From NCBI GenBank assembly GCA_947168065.1, contig CAMVKH010000001.1:372001-436000 (forward strand): a DNA stretch of 64,000 bases, written 5' to 3'. A program made the translations under genes and the position numbers. The DNA comes from an uncultured Bacteroidales bacterium (GTDB lineage Bacteria; Bacteroidota; Bacteroidia; Bacteroidales; UBA932). Positions 33,843 through 43,661 of this stretch are shown here, one piece after another (the stretch's first letter is position 1; each line of letters begins with the position of its first letter). The notes under the pieces were generated by a model. The model worked only from the letters and a program-made list of their open reading frames with translations, ran no database searches and was not told the DNA's origin.

Positions 33843-35789
33843 TCATTGTAGGAACACTGCGGAAGCATAGGGGCCGAGGGAGAGGAGGCCGCTGGAGCCG
33901 TCGGCCACGCCGTTGGAGACGATCATCTTGTCGGTCGTACAGCCGGTTACGGCGAAGGCCGCGGAGCCGCCGCCGAAGTTGTGGGCCACGAGGACGGTCT
34001 GGCCTTCGTAGCTCATCTTCCAGAGCGCTACGGCGGAGTTGGGGCTGGAAACCGGCTCCATTTCACCCTTGGCCAGGGCCTTCCAGGCGTTGCGGGCCTG
34101 GGCGAAATTGCGATAGACACGGAGGATGGAAGCCGCATCCTGCTCCTGGGCCTCCACGGAAATCGATTCCGAGAGCATGGCGTTATCCACCTTCCCGCCC
34201 AGCGATTGAGAAGCCACGCCGCCGCTGCGGCTCCACTTGATGGGAGTCCGGACATATTCATCGCCTTTACCCTTGTTGCCCCAATAACCCAGTTCCTCGC
34301 CCTGGTAGATGTAGGGCTTGCCCGGGGAGGTCAGCAGGACGGCCGCGGCCAGTTTCTCCTTGGCCACGTCGCGGCCCAGGTCGTGGGCGACGCGGTCTTC
34401 ATCATGGTTGGTCAGCTTGATGGCGTCGATGAAGTCAGTGCGGTATTTCCGGAACTGATTCCGGAAATGGGTGACCGTCTGGGCAAAGTCGTTGCCACGG
34501 CCCTGGTTGATCCGGTCCTTGAGCGTCCAATAATAGTAGAAGTTGAAATTGGAAGGCAGGCCTTCGTAGTACGGTGCCATCTTGTCGACATTGTCACACC
34601 AGGCCTCGCCTACCATATAGAAGTCGCCCTTGCCGCCATTGATCTTCCAGGTGGTGTTGCAGCGGTCGTACCACTGTTTGAGGAACGTAACGTTGTCGGC
34701 GGTATTGTTCTGGTAGATCCAGATCACGGCGTCCAGGCGCAGGCCTGCTACGCCCATCTCGATCCAATGGTCAGCCGCCGCGGCCAGCGACTTGAAAGCC
34801 GGTGACGTGGCAGCGGTAGCGGCCGGACCGTAGTTGAGGTCCGGCATCGACTTGTCGAAGCTGGCGAAATAATAGGAGGCGTCACCGCCGAAAGTGATAT
34901 TGGCGGCCGTCGTATTGTTCATCTGGAACGGAACACCGAAGGTCACGCCCTTGCCGGTACCGCCCCATTTGGTTCCGTCAGCCCAGTTCGTGCTGGTGCA
35001 CACCAGGAAGCCCCAGTCGGTATCGATATCGAGGGTGATCTCGTAGATATTGGTGCCTGTGGTGTAGAGGCCGACGTGCTGGGTGACGCTGCCATACCAG
35101 AGCCAGCATTTCGGGTTCTGCGTGTTCGGGTTCTGCACGGGTTCGCCCGTCTGGGTCACCGTAACGGTCTTGGCGTTCATATCCACCTTGAAATGGACGC
35201 GGCCCTTGTATCCCGCATCCGCGCCGGTCATGGGATACCAGGTGCCCATACCGCCGTTGTCGTAGCCGCTGGGCGTGTCGGAAATCAGGTAGTAATCCCT
35301 GTAGGGGCTGTCCGGATCGGCGGCCGCCTGTTTGAACCAGATGTTGTCGCTGCCGGAATGATTCAGCACGAAGTCGAGATAGATGCCGATATTCCGGGCC
35401 TTCGCTTTCGAAATCAAGTCTTTCAAATCGTTTTCCGTGCCCAGGCGCGAACTGACGGAAGTGTAATCGTTCACATTGTAGCCGTGGTACGACATGGCCT
35501 CGTGGATCGGCGAGAGCCAGAGGGCGGTGGCCCCGATGCTGTCGAGATAATCGAGGTGCTGCGTGATGCCGCGGATGTCGCCCCAGCCGTCACCGTCGCT
35601 GTCGGCGAAACTATAGACGTTGATCTGGTAGGTAATACCCGAAAGCTTCTCCGTGGAAGCCTGGCCCCGCCAGGACTCATCCGGCCCGCCGGGAATGTCC
35701 GGCCCGTCCGGACCCGGCTTGATCTCGGGGCATGCGGTCAGCAGCAGGGTCGCCAAGACCAGTGCCGCAATAGGGAAAAACCTTTTCAT
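33843..35789 (-). CDS. SusG-like GH13 alpha-amylase lipoprotein with inserted binding domain
   Basis: 648 aa, start MKRFFPIAAL with lipobox LLLTAC followed by a linker rich in Pro, Gly and Asp, as in surface-exposed Bacteroidetes lipoproteins. The barrel starts at GITYQINVYSFADSDGDGWG. Between the first and second halves of the barrel there is an insertion of about 120 residues (VHFKVDMNAKTVTVTQ to ITFGGDASYYF) resembling the CBM58 insertion of SusG. Catalytic residues: Asp in GLRLDAVIW, Glu in YMVGEAWC, Asp in LTNHDEDR. It should start starch breakdown at the cell surface. It has its own promoter (35810-35841) downstream of a terminator, so expression can be separate from susCDE. Confidence 0.92.
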   Translation of the reverse strand: MKRFFPIAALVLATLLLTACPEIKPGPDGPDIPGGPDESWRGQASTEKLSGITYQINVYSFADSDGDGWGDIRGITQHLDYLDSIGATALWLSPIHEAMSYHGYNVNDYTSVSSRLGTENDLKDLISKAKARNIGIYLDFVLNHSGSDNIWFKQAAADPDSPYRDYYLISDTPSGYDNGGMGTWYPMTGADAGYKGRVHFKVDMNAKTVTVTQTGEPVQNPNTQNPKCWLWYGSVTQHVGLYTTGTNIYEITLDIDTDWGFLVCTSTNWADGTKWGGTGKGVTFGVPFQMNNTTAANITFGGDASYYFASFDKSMPDLNYGPAATAATSPAFKSLAAAADHWIEMGVAGLRLDAVIWIYQNNTADNVTFLKQWYDRCNTTWKINGGKGDFYMVGEAWCDNVDKMAPYYEGLPSNFNFYYYWTLKDRINQGRGNDFAQTVTHFRNQFRKYRTDFIDAIKLTNHDEDRVAHDLGRDVAKEKLAAAVLLTSPGKPYIYQGEELGYWGNKGKGDEYVRTPIKWSRSGGVASQSLGGKVDNAMLSESISVEAQEQDAASILRVYRNFAQARNAWKALAKGEMEPVSSPNSAVALWKMSYEGQTVLVAHNFGGGSAAFAVTGCTTDKMIVSNGVADGSSGLLSLGPYASAVFLQ

Positions 35790-35809
35790 ACTCGTACAAT
35801 CGTAACTTT

Positions 35810-35841
35810 CAAAGATAATGAAAAAAACTATCATTATCAAA
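35810..35841 (-). promoter_or_regulatory. Promoter of the SusG-like amylase
   Basis: Minus-strand TTTG (35838-35841), 20 nt, then TATCTTTG (35810-35817), 20 nt before the ATG at 35789. Both elements and the spacing match the Bacteroidetes consensus. Confidence 0.7.
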
Positions 35842-35844
35842 TAA

Positions 35845-35877
35845 GATGCCCGGGTCTGCTGAGCAGGCCCGGGCATC
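35845..35877 (-). terminator. Hairpin terminator after the SusE/F-like gene
   Basis: GATGCCCGGG (35845-35854) pairs perfectly with CCCGGGCATC (35868-35877), and the loop itself pairs CTGC with GCAG. On the minus strand the hairpin is followed by a T-rich run. The stem sequence resembles the REP-like GATGCCCGG core seen elsewhere in the window. Confidence 0.7.
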
Positions 35878-35896
35878 GATTGCACATAGGGAATTC

Positions 35897-38800
35897 CTAC
35901 TTGACGACCGTGATCTTTTCGGTTTCGAAGTTGTAGATCACCGTGAAGTTCGTCAGATCGCCGACGTTGATGTTGTCGCCACCGGCCACGGCGTCGAATT
36001 CCTTGCCGGCCTCGACGAACACGCCGCCGCGGTTGACATCCCAGCCACAACCCTGACGGAGCTTCCAGCCGCCGGTAAGCGTCTGGTTGTAAGCCACCCA
36101 GTTGTTGTTGCCGTCGTACATCATGAAGACGTCGCCGGCCCAGCCGTTGAATTCACCGATCAGGCCCCAGAACTGGGCCGTCAGCGCCATCCGTTCTTCC
36201 TTCGGATAGTACGTCACCAGATAGGTTCCATCCGCAGGTACCTTGATGTTGTTGCCGCCGTCCTTGGCCTCGAAAGGCTCTTCGATGGCAACGAGGTCGC
36301 CGCCGCGGTTGACATCCCAGCCGCCGGCCCAACGGATCTTGATCTCATCGTCCTTGGTGAGGGTCACCGGCACGCTGTACCAGGCGCCGTCAGCACCGAG
36401 GTTCATCGGGATATCATTGTTCCAGCTGAAGCCCGGGATGGATGCGATCGAACCGACCACACCCCAGCCGAGGGTACCGATGGTTTCGTTGTTGGCGTTG
36501 TAAACCACCTTGAACGTACCGGTCATGGCCACATTCGGACCGTCCTGGAAGGCACCGACGAAGACACCCACGGAAGGATTCTCCGGCATGGTGCCGCCAC
36601 GGTTCACAGCCCAGTCATGGTCGAAACGGATCTTCCAGTCGCCGGAGGTGACTTCGATGACGTCGCTCATCCAGATACCGGGAGCGACCTCCGCCATCTC
36701 ATAATCAGCAGTCCAGTCACCGTTCACGCCGATGACGCTCCAGACCTTCTTGGCGTTCACCACGACGATCTTTTCGGTTTCGGGGTAGTAGTGTACGACA
36801 TACGTTCCCTCGGGCACGTTGATGTTCGCACCGCCGGGTTCTGCGTCAAACTCTTCACCCAGCACAGCCATCACACCGCCGCGGTTTTCAGCCCAATCGT
36901 GGTTCTTGCGGATCTTAAACTCGCCGCTGATCGCCGTTTCGGGGCTGACCCAGGCACCTTCGTCCAGGACCATGTCGATATCTTTCTCCCAGTCGCCGTT
37001 GACGCCGATCAGGCTCCAGACGGTACCGTCGGAGACCATCAGCATCGGCTCGGCGCCGCTCAGGTCGAGGGTCAGGAGCCAGTAGCCGGCAGGAAGCTTG
37101 ATGTTGTTGCCGCCCGCAAAGGCCGGGAAGGCTTCACCGATGTTGACCAGGTCGCCACCGTAGTTCTCGTCCCAGCCGCCGTCTTTGCGCCACTTGAACT
37201 CGGTATCTTCCGGAGCGTTGACACGGACCGTCCAGACACCGTTGTTTTCCGTGGCGAGGACATCGTCGTTCCAGTTGCCGTTGAGACCGATGACGTTCCA
37301 GCCGCTGATCGACTTGTCGATGGTGATCGTCTGCGCTTCAGGGTCGTAGGTCACGACGTAGTCGCCTTCAGCAGGGAGCATGATGTTCGGGCCATCCTCA
37401 CTGACAGCTTCGAACGGCTTGCCGAATTCCTCGAAGTTGCCGCCGATGCTCAAGGCCCAGTCGTGGTTGTGGCGGAGCTTGAAGCCGTTGGCGTTGAGAT
37501 GCGTGACAGGGCTCACCCACTTGCCGTCGGTCAAGACCATATCCACATCGCCGGCCCAGCTGTTGAAGTCGCCGATCAGGCTCCAGACATTGCCGTCGCT
37601 GATGGTGATCGTATTGTTGGCCGTATCGAGCACGACTTTCCAGAAACCTGCGGCAACCTGGATGTTCGGGCCGCCGGCCACCGCCTCGAACGGCTCATCC
37701 AAGGCCACGAACGTTCCGCCGAAGTCGGAATCCCAGGCACCGTCGAGACGCCACTTGAATTCCGAAGCTTCCGGCACGGTGATATAGGCCGTCCAGAGGC
37801 TGCCGTCGTTGGTGGCGAGGATGTCGTTCTCCCAGTCACCGTTCAGACCGATGATGTTCCAACCCTTGACAGGCTCCGGCTCCGGACCGGGTTCATCGCC
37901 GCCGATGATGCCGGATACCTTGGCACCCGTGGTTTCGGACACCTTGGCAAGGCCGGCGCCCGGATTCACGAAGAGGTCGAAGATACCGTCGGCACCGACC
38001 ACGATGTTCGCACCGTCCTGCGTGACTTCGAATTCAGCGTCAAGGCTGCTGAAGGTACCGCCCATGTTCACGGTCCAGGCTTTGTCCTGACGGAACTTGA
38101 ACTCGTCGCCTGCGGCAAGGGTGACGCCGAGTGCCACGTGCCAGTTGCCGTCGGAAACCATGGCCAGGTCGCCGTCCCAGCTGATGCCGTACTGCGACAG
38201 GGAGCCGATGACCGACCAGTTGCTTGCTTCCTTGAAATCGGGGAACGGATCGTAAGCTTCGCTGATCCATGCGGTTCCGGCCTCAGGATTGACGAACAGG
38301 TCGTAGTAGCCGTCGGCACCGACGACGATGTTCGCACCGTCCTGCGTTACCTCGAACGGCGTGTCGAGACTGCCGAAGGTACCGCCCATGTTCACGGTCC
38401 AGGCCTGGTCCTGACGGAACTTGAATTCATCGCCGGCACACAGCTGTACGTGGGCGGCGACATGATTTCCGGCACCGTCGGTCCACATTTCGAGATCCTT
38501 GTCCCAGCTTATCTCGTAAGCCGACAGGGAGCCGATGACCGACCAGTTGCTGGTCTGCGTGTACTCGATGTACGGGCTGCCCTTCGGAAGGGTCACCACG
38601 AAATTGGAAATGGAAACCTTTTCCTTTGAATCAACATGGCCGTTGCGGCCGTTGTCCTGCGCCGGATTCTGCATCGTGGCGCGGACCAGGGCCTCGAAAC
38701 TGAGGGTCTGATCCTCCTGGAAACCCATCGAAAGGAACAGGTTGCTCAGCGTAGAGACGCTCGCCGTCATGACATTGTCCTTGTTGGTCGTGGAAACGAC

Positions 38801-39052
38801 CTTGTTCACGCTCTTTCCGTCGATCGAAGTGATGACGAGCATATGGTTGGGAGCGATCTTCTCGTTGAAGCCCATGTTGAACTTGCCCGGAGTATAAGCC
38901 ACGGTCAGGGCCTTGGCACCCATCTCGTAGGAACTCACGACCGGCGCTGTCGCCTTGGAAGGATCGAACTGGGCAAATTCGTCATCGGGATAGCAAGCCG
39001 TCGCCAGGAGGGCGATCACACCTGCGAAAAGAATGGATAATACTTTCTTCAT
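35897..39052 (-). CDS. SusE/SusF-like starch-binding lipoprotein with nine tandem domains
   Basis: 1051 aa surface lipoprotein: lipobox LLATAC (Cys20), then an N-terminal SusE-type domain (about 25-160). Nine repeated units follow, each opening with a WxxIG-type motif: NWSVIGSLS twice, then GWNIIGLNG, VWSLIGDFN, GWNVIGLNG, VWSLIGVNG, VWSVIGVNG, GWGVVGSIA and FWGLIGEFN. Each unit has a central FKxRxDxxWxxNxGG-like strand and a closing acidic GxNI motif. These are SusE/SusF-type carbohydrate-binding domains of about 90-100 residues, whereas classic SusE and SusF have two to three. It should hold starch or glycogen at the surface for SusC/SusD uptake. Gap to susD is 15 bp. Confidence 0.88.
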   Translation of the reverse strand: MKKVLSILFAGVIALLATACYPDDEFAQFDPSKATAPVVSSYEMGAKALTVAYTPGKFNMGFNEKIAPNHMLVITSIDGKSVNKVVSTTNKDNVMTASVSTLSNLFLSMGFQEDQTLSFEALVRATMQNPAQDNGRNGHVDSKEKVSISNFVVTLPKGSPYIEYTQTSNWSVIGSLSAYEISWDKDLEMWTDGAGNHVAAHVQLCAGDEFKFRQDQAWTVNMGGTFGSLDTPFEVTQDGANIVVGADGYYDLFVNPEAGTAWISEAYDPFPDFKEASNWSVIGSLSQYGISWDGDLAMVSDGNWHVALGVTLAAGDEFKFRQDKAWTVNMGGTFSSLDAEFEVTQDGANIVVGADGIFDLFVNPGAGLAKVSETTGAKVSGIIGGDEPGPEPEPVKGWNIIGLNGDWENDILATNDGSLWTAYITVPEASEFKWRLDGAWDSDFGGTFVALDEPFEAVAGGPNIQVAAGFWKVVLDTANNTITISDGNVWSLIGDFNSWAGDVDMVLTDGKWVSPVTHLNANGFKLRHNHDWALSIGGNFEEFGKPFEAVSEDGPNIMLPAEGDYVVTYDPEAQTITIDKSISGWNVIGLNGNWNDDVLATENNGVWTVRVNAPEDTEFKWRKDGGWDENYGGDLVNIGEAFPAFAGGNNIKLPAGYWLLTLDLSGAEPMLMVSDGTVWSLIGVNGDWEKDIDMVLDEGAWVSPETAISGEFKIRKNHDWAENRGGVMAVLGEEFDAEPGGANINVPEGTYVVHYYPETEKIVVVNAKKVWSVIGVNGDWTADYEMAEVAPGIWMSDVIEVTSGDWKIRFDHDWAVNRGGTMPENPSVGVFVGAFQDGPNVAMTGTFKVVYNANNETIGTLGWGVVGSIASIPGFSWNNDIPMNLGADGAWYSVPVTLTKDDEIKIRWAGGWDVNRGGDLVAIEEPFEAKDGGNNIKVPADGTYLVTYYPKEERMALTAQFWGLIGEFNGWAGDVFMMYDGNNNWVAYNQTLTGGWKLRQGCGWDVNRGGVFVEAGKEFDAVAGGDNINVGDLTNFTVIYNFETEKITVVK

Positions 39053-39067
39053 AGCGTTGTCCTCCTA

Positions 39068-40618
39068 TTAATAGCCCTGATTCTGGGTAAGTTTGGTGTT
39101 GGCAAGCCGGTCAGAATCCGGAATCGGGAAAAGGGCGCGATAGCTGTCAACGGCGGTACCGCCCTGGACGCCGCCCTTCCACTGCCAGACATAGTCCGAA
39201 CTGGTGAACAGGCCGAAGCGGATCAGGTCGCTGCGGCGCCAGCACTCCTGGTAGAGTTCGCGGCCGCGCTCGTCGATGATCTCGTTCAGCGTGAGGGCAT
39301 TGACTGCCGGCATACCGGCACGCTCGCGAACCTGGTTGAAGGCCGAGAGGCCATCGATCGAGGCACCGCGGGCAGCGCACTCAGCAGCCATCAGCAGCAC
39401 GTCGGCGTAGCGCATCATCGGGAAGTCGGTGTCGACGAAGCCGAGCTCCTGGCCCGGGGTGCCGTCACTCTTGATGTTGCGGAACTTCATGAAGGCATAG
39501 CCGTTGGTGAACTCGCCGATGTCGTCGATGCTCTTCTGCTGGGTAGCCGTGTAGAAGAGGTTGCGGGCGTCGGCGGAGCTGAACTTGTCGTAGAATTCAG
39601 GCGTCGTGCGGAGACCGCCCCAGCCGGAGGAGATACCCAGGGCTGCAGGGTCCATCTCGCCGCCCGTGGAGGCGAAGATCAGGTAGTTGGTCGCACCGTA
39701 GCTGGTGGTGTTGACGCCGTCCTGCTCGATGGCGAAGATGATCTCGTCGGTGCAGCGGTCGTTGTCGGCCAGGAACAGCTCCTGATACGGGCTGAAGTCG
39801 CCGGAAGAAGTGGTGTGGAGCTTGTAGCCGTCACCCATCAGGCTGCTGAGCACCTGGGCGCACTTGTCGTACATCGCGGTGCCCGTATAGACCTGGGCGT
39901 TCAGATACAGCTTGGCAAGCAGGAACTTGGCCACACCCTTGTCGGCGCGGGCATAGCCGTTGCCGCGGGGAGCTGCAAGCGCGCTGTTGTTGATCAGGTC
40001 GCTGAGTTCCTTCTCAAGCCAGTTGAAAAGGTCGGCACGGTTGATCTGGTCGGGGAAGGCACCCACCACGCTCGTCTCGTCAGCAAACGGCACGTTGCCG
40101 AAGTTGTCGATGGCGTGGTAGTAAGCCAGGGCGCGGAGCACGCGGGCCTCGGCGATGAACTCTTCCTTGTTGGGGAAAGACACGCTGGAAGCCTGGGCTT
40201 CGCGGATGAACTCGTTGGCAGCGGACACCTGCATGAAGATGCGGGAGTAGAACGCGTAGATGAACGTATCGTCCGTCGTCCAGTTCATATAGTGGAAATT
40301 CTTGATGGTCTGGTCATTCCAGCCGCAGACCGACTCATCGGTCGTCAGTTCGCTGTGGTGGTACAGGCCACGGATGTACTGCGAGGCACCTCCGTCAAGA
40401 CCGGAGATGGAAGCACTTCCGTTGGCACCGTAGTAACCCGAGGTGGCGAAGCCCGTATAGACACCCGCCAGGAAGGAGGTGAAGGAGGCCTCGTCGACGA
40501 GGGCCTTGTCCGCCGTGTTGGCGTTCGGGTCGATCGGCGTGACATTGAGGTCACCGATGCAGGAGGTCAGCGCGGCAGAGATGGCAAGGATGCCGAAAAT
40601 ATATTTGATCGTTTTCAT
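39068..40618 (-). CDS. susD: SusD-like outer-membrane starch-binding lipoprotein
   Basis: 516 aa, lipobox SAALTSC (Cys20). The N-terminal DLNVTPIDPNANTAD and the C-terminal pattern NQVRERAGMPAV ... DERGRELYQECWRRSDLIRFG are standard for the RagB/SusD family, a TPR-helical lid on the SusC barrel. It binds glycan on the outer face. The gene lies between SusC (13-bp gap) and the nine-domain SusE/F-like protein, so substrate is probably starch or glycogen given the amylases in the locus. Confidence 0.95.
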   Translation of the reverse strand: MKTIKYIFGILAISAALTSCIGDLNVTPIDPNANTADKALVDEASFTSFLAGVYTGFATSGYYGANGSASISGLDGGASQYIRGLYHHSELTTDESVCGWNDQTIKNFHYMNWTTDDTFIYAFYSRIFMQVSAANEFIREAQASSVSFPNKEEFIAEARVLRALAYYHAIDNFGNVPFADETSVVGAFPDQINRADLFNWLEKELSDLINNSALAAPRGNGYARADKGVAKFLLAKLYLNAQVYTGTAMYDKCAQVLSSLMGDGYKLHTTSSGDFSPYQELFLADNDRCTDEIIFAIEQDGVNTTSYGATNYLIFASTGGEMDPAALGISSGWGGLRTTPEFYDKFSSADARNLFYTATQQKSIDDIGEFTNGYAFMKFRNIKSDGTPGQELGFVDTDFPMMRYADVLLMAAECAARGASIDGLSAFNQVRERAGMPAVNALTLNEIIDERGRELYQECWRRSDLIRFGLFTSSDYVWQWKGGVQGGTAVDSYRALFPIPDSDRLANTKLTQNQGY

Positions 40619-40631
40619 ATCTCACGCTGTA

Positions 40632-43622
40632 TTAGAAGTTGAACTTGAGACCGAGCACGAAGGTCCGCGGGCGCGGATAGAGCGTGCCGTCGATACCGCC
40701 GTACACCTCGGGATCCATTCCCTTGTACTTGGTCAGGGTGCAGATGTTCTGGACCGTGCCGAAGATATTGAGGGAAGCGTAGTTGTCGCCGCCTACCCGG
40801 AAGAGTTTCGGGAAGGTGTAGCCGAGGGTGAAGTTGTCGAGCTTCAGGAACGAGGCGTTGGTGATGTAATAGTCCGACGTGTACTGGGCCTGGGAGAAAT
40901 AGGAATCCCAGGCGGAGGCCAGGCGGTTGCTCACGAAACTGTTGGTCCAGAGGTCGGCCAGCATTTCCGTATCGGAAGCCACGTTGTTGTAAACCCAGTT
41001 GCCGACGGAGGCGTGGCCGGAGAGGGCAGCCGTCCAGTTCTTCCAGCTGAAGTTGGTGTTGAAACCGAAGGTGAAGTCAGCGTCGGGCTTGTGGTAGAAG
41101 TACTTGTCGTCGGCGTTGATCACACCGTCGTTGTTGCGGTCCACATAGACGCCGCTGATCGGGTAGCCTTTCTCGTCATAGACCTGCTGGTACACGTAGA
41201 AGGCGCGCATCGGGTGACCGACCTGGTGCATCTGCACGTTGTTGCCGGTACCGCCCGAGACACCGCCCGTCTCAACGCCCGTGGCGTTGTCTTCGGAAGC
41301 GGTCAGACGCGTGATCTCGTTGTAGTTGTAGGCCACGTTGAAGCCGGCCGTCCAGCTCATGTCCTTGCGCTCGATCAGGATGCCGTTCAGACCGAGTTCG
41401 ACACCGAGGTTCTTCATGTCACCGATGTTGGTGTTCAGGTAGTTGGTCAGGTTGGAGAGGGCCGGGACAGGAATGTAGTTCAGAATGTCGCGGGTATCCC
41501 TCCGGTAAAGGTCGAGGTTGGCCGAGAGACGGTCGTTCCAGAAGCCGAGGTCCATACCGACGTTGTAGGTCGTGGTGGTCTCCCAACGGAGGTCGGCGCT
41601 GTAGCCCAATGCGGAGATCGGGGTGATGAGCCGGTCGTTGAAGTAGTAGTAGGAACCCAGCTGGTTGGTCAGGAACTGTGCGAAGGTGTCGTAATAGCCG
41701 CCCACCTCCTGCTGTCCGGTCTCACCCCAGGAGAGACGCAGCTTCAGGGTGCTGAGCGTTCCGGCCTGCGGCATGAAGTCTTCCTTCATGACGTTCCAGG
41801 CGAAGGCCACGGACGGGAAGATACCCCATTTGTGGTTCTGGAAGCGCGAGGTACCGTCGGCGCGCAACGTAGCGGTCAGCAGGTATTTCTCACCGTAGGT
41901 ATAGTTGGCACGACCGAAGAACGAAATCAGGTAGAGCTCGCCCTTGCCGATCGACTCGCCAAGCTTGGCCTTGTCGCTCAGACGGATGGTATTGCTGTTG
42001 CTCTCGCTGTAGAAGTGCTGCCAGGAATAACCGGCCATCAGGTCGACGTTGTGCTTGCCGAAGTCCTTGTTGAAGTCGCCGTAAAATTCCAGCGTGGTGT
42101 TGCGGCGGGAATAGTCGTAATCGGTATGCTGGCCGCCGCCCGACTGGTTGGTGTTGTGGTACGAAGCCTCAGAGCCCTTGGCCAGTTCGGTCACGCCCAC
42201 ACTCTTCGCCCAGTCGAGACCGAGGTTGAGGTTGAAGCGGAGCGCCTCGAAACCGTGGACCTTGTAGTCGAACTGTGCATTGCCGATGAAACGGTAGGCG
42301 TTCGCCGTATCGTTCTTCGCGTCGAGCAGGCCGACCGGGTTCATCGTGGCCATCGTGTTGATGTTGCCGCTCTGGTCGAACCAGGTGGTGTAGCCGTTCA
42401 GGTTGTAACCGCCGATTTTGTTGTACACCGGCTTGGTCGGGTCATAATGGTTGGCCGCGCCGATGGCATCCTGGTTGGCGTACTGGTTGAAGGCGTAGGT
42501 TCCCTTACCGTTCAAGTTGACGGTCAAGTGGTTGTTCAGGAAACTCGGCGAGAGGTTGAGCGATGCGGTGGCACGGTCCATCTTCGAGCCGATCAGCGTA
42601 CCGTTCTGCTCGGTGAAACCGCCGGAAACACGATAGGGCATGAAATCACCGATCTTGCCGCCTACGCTCAGGTTGGCGTCGTGCGAAAGGGCGTTGTGGA
42701 AGATTTCATCCTGCCAGCCGTGTTTGTTGATTTTACCCACTGCATCTGCAGGGATCTTGCCGCCGATGCCGAGATTGGCCTCAGCCGGGGAATTTGCACC
42801 GTAGTAGGAACGGATGATTTCCACGATGCCGTCAGCATCCAGCAGGGTGTTGTACTTGGCAAGCGTGTTGTACGACGCGGTGTAGTCGACGGCCACGTGC
42901 GGAATCTTGCTGGCGACCTTCGAACCCTTCTTGGTCGTGATCACGATGACGCCGTTCGATGCGCGGGAACCGTAGATGGCGGTCGCCGAGGCATCCTTCA
43001 GCACGGTGAAGCTTTCGATGTCTTCAGGGTTGATCGAGGAAAGCGGGTCGGACATACCGCTGATGCCGTCGTTCGAAACCGGCAGGCCGTCGATGACGAT
43101 CAGCGGGTCGTTGCTCGCATTGATGGAGGAGCCGCCGCGGATACGGATCGTGGCACCGGAACCCGGCATACCGGAACCGGCCGTGACCACCACACCGGCG
43201 CTCTTGCCGCGGAGCAGGTCAGCCGGGGTCGTGATGACACCTTTGTTGATTTCATCTGCGCGGACGGTCGAGACCGATCCGGTCATGTCGCTTTTCTTGA
43301 CCGTACCGTAACCGATGACGACCACTTCGTCCAGAAACTCGTGATCATCCTCCATAAGCACGGTGGCGGCCTTTCCGGCCTCGACCGTGACGGTCTTCAG
43401 ACCCAGGAAGCTGATCTCGATCAGCGTGTTGGCAGAAGGGACGTTGAGCGTCCAGGCCCCGTCCAGATCCGTCTGCACGCCGTTGCTGGTACCCACTTGG
43501 ATAACAGCAGCCCCGGCCACGGGACCGAACTTGTCTTCCACCACACCTTTCGCAGTGTACTGCGCGAAAGCGGAGGCACAAGTCAGTACCAGGACCGAGA
43601 GCAGAGTAAGAATCTTCTTCAT
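40632..43622 (-). CDS. susC: SusC/RagA-type TonB-dependent glycan transporter
   Basis: 996 aa. Signal peptide (LTCASAFAQ), then a carboxypeptidase-regulatory-like domain (about 25-105: AKGVVEDKFGPVAGAAVIQV). Next come the SusC signature DEVVVIGYGTVKKSDMTGSV, the TonB plug (LLRGKSAGVVVTAGSGMPGSGATIRIRG) and a 22-strand barrel ending in PRPRTFVLGLKFNF, with terminal Phe as required for BAM insertion. It imports oligosaccharides bound by SusD using TonB energy. It lies 39 bp after the MFS gene and is probably transcribed with it from the promoter near 45030. Confidence 0.96.
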   Translation of the reverse strand: MKKILTLLSVLVLTCASAFAQYTAKGVVEDKFGPVAGAAVIQVGTSNGVQTDLDGAWTLNVPSANTLIEISFLGLKTVTVEAGKAATVLMEDDHEFLDEVVVIGYGTVKKSDMTGSVSTVRADEINKGVITTPADLLRGKSAGVVVTAGSGMPGSGATIRIRGGSSINASNDPLIVIDGLPVSNDGISGMSDPLSSINPEDIESFTVLKDASATAIYGSRASNGVIVITTKKGSKVASKIPHVAVDYTASYNTLAKYNTLLDADGIVEIIRSYYGANSPAEANLGIGGKIPADAVGKINKHGWQDEIFHNALSHDANLSVGGKIGDFMPYRVSGGFTEQNGTLIGSKMDRATASLNLSPSFLNNHLTVNLNGKGTYAFNQYANQDAIGAANHYDPTKPVYNKIGGYNLNGYTTWFDQSGNINTMATMNPVGLLDAKNDTANAYRFIGNAQFDYKVHGFEALRFNLNLGLDWAKSVGVTELAKGSEASYHNTNQSGGGQHTDYDYSRRNTTLEFYGDFNKDFGKHNVDLMAGYSWQHFYSESNSNTIRLSDKAKLGESIGKGELYLISFFGRANYTYGEKYLLTATLRADGTSRFQNHKWGIFPSVAFAWNVMKEDFMPQAGTLSTLKLRLSWGETGQQEVGGYYDTFAQFLTNQLGSYYYFNDRLITPISALGYSADLRWETTTTYNVGMDLGFWNDRLSANLDLYRRDTRDILNYIPVPALSNLTNYLNTNIGDMKNLGVELGLNGILIERKDMSWTAGFNVAYNYNEITRLTASEDNATGVETGGVSGGTGNNVQMHQVGHPMRAFYVYQQVYDEKGYPISGVYVDRNNDGVINADDKYFYHKPDADFTFGFNTNFSWKNWTAALSGHASVGNWVYNNVASDTEMLADLWTNSFVSNRLASAWDSYFSQAQYTSDYYITNASFLKLDNFTLGYTFPKLFRVGGDNYASLNIFGTVQNICTLTKYKGMDPEVYGGIDGTLYPRPRTFVLGLKFNF

Positions 43623-43661
43623 AGAAACTGCTTTAGTTAAACTTTACTTTGATGATTTAGA

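Noticed and set aside
35846-38629. 927-aa plus-strand ORF with repeated phrases
   Set aside because: Shadow of the nine-domain SusE/F-like gene; its repeats mirror that gene's domain duplication.
40479-43640. 1053-aa plus-strand ORF
   Set aside because: Antisense shadow of susC; the minus frame has full SusC motifs.
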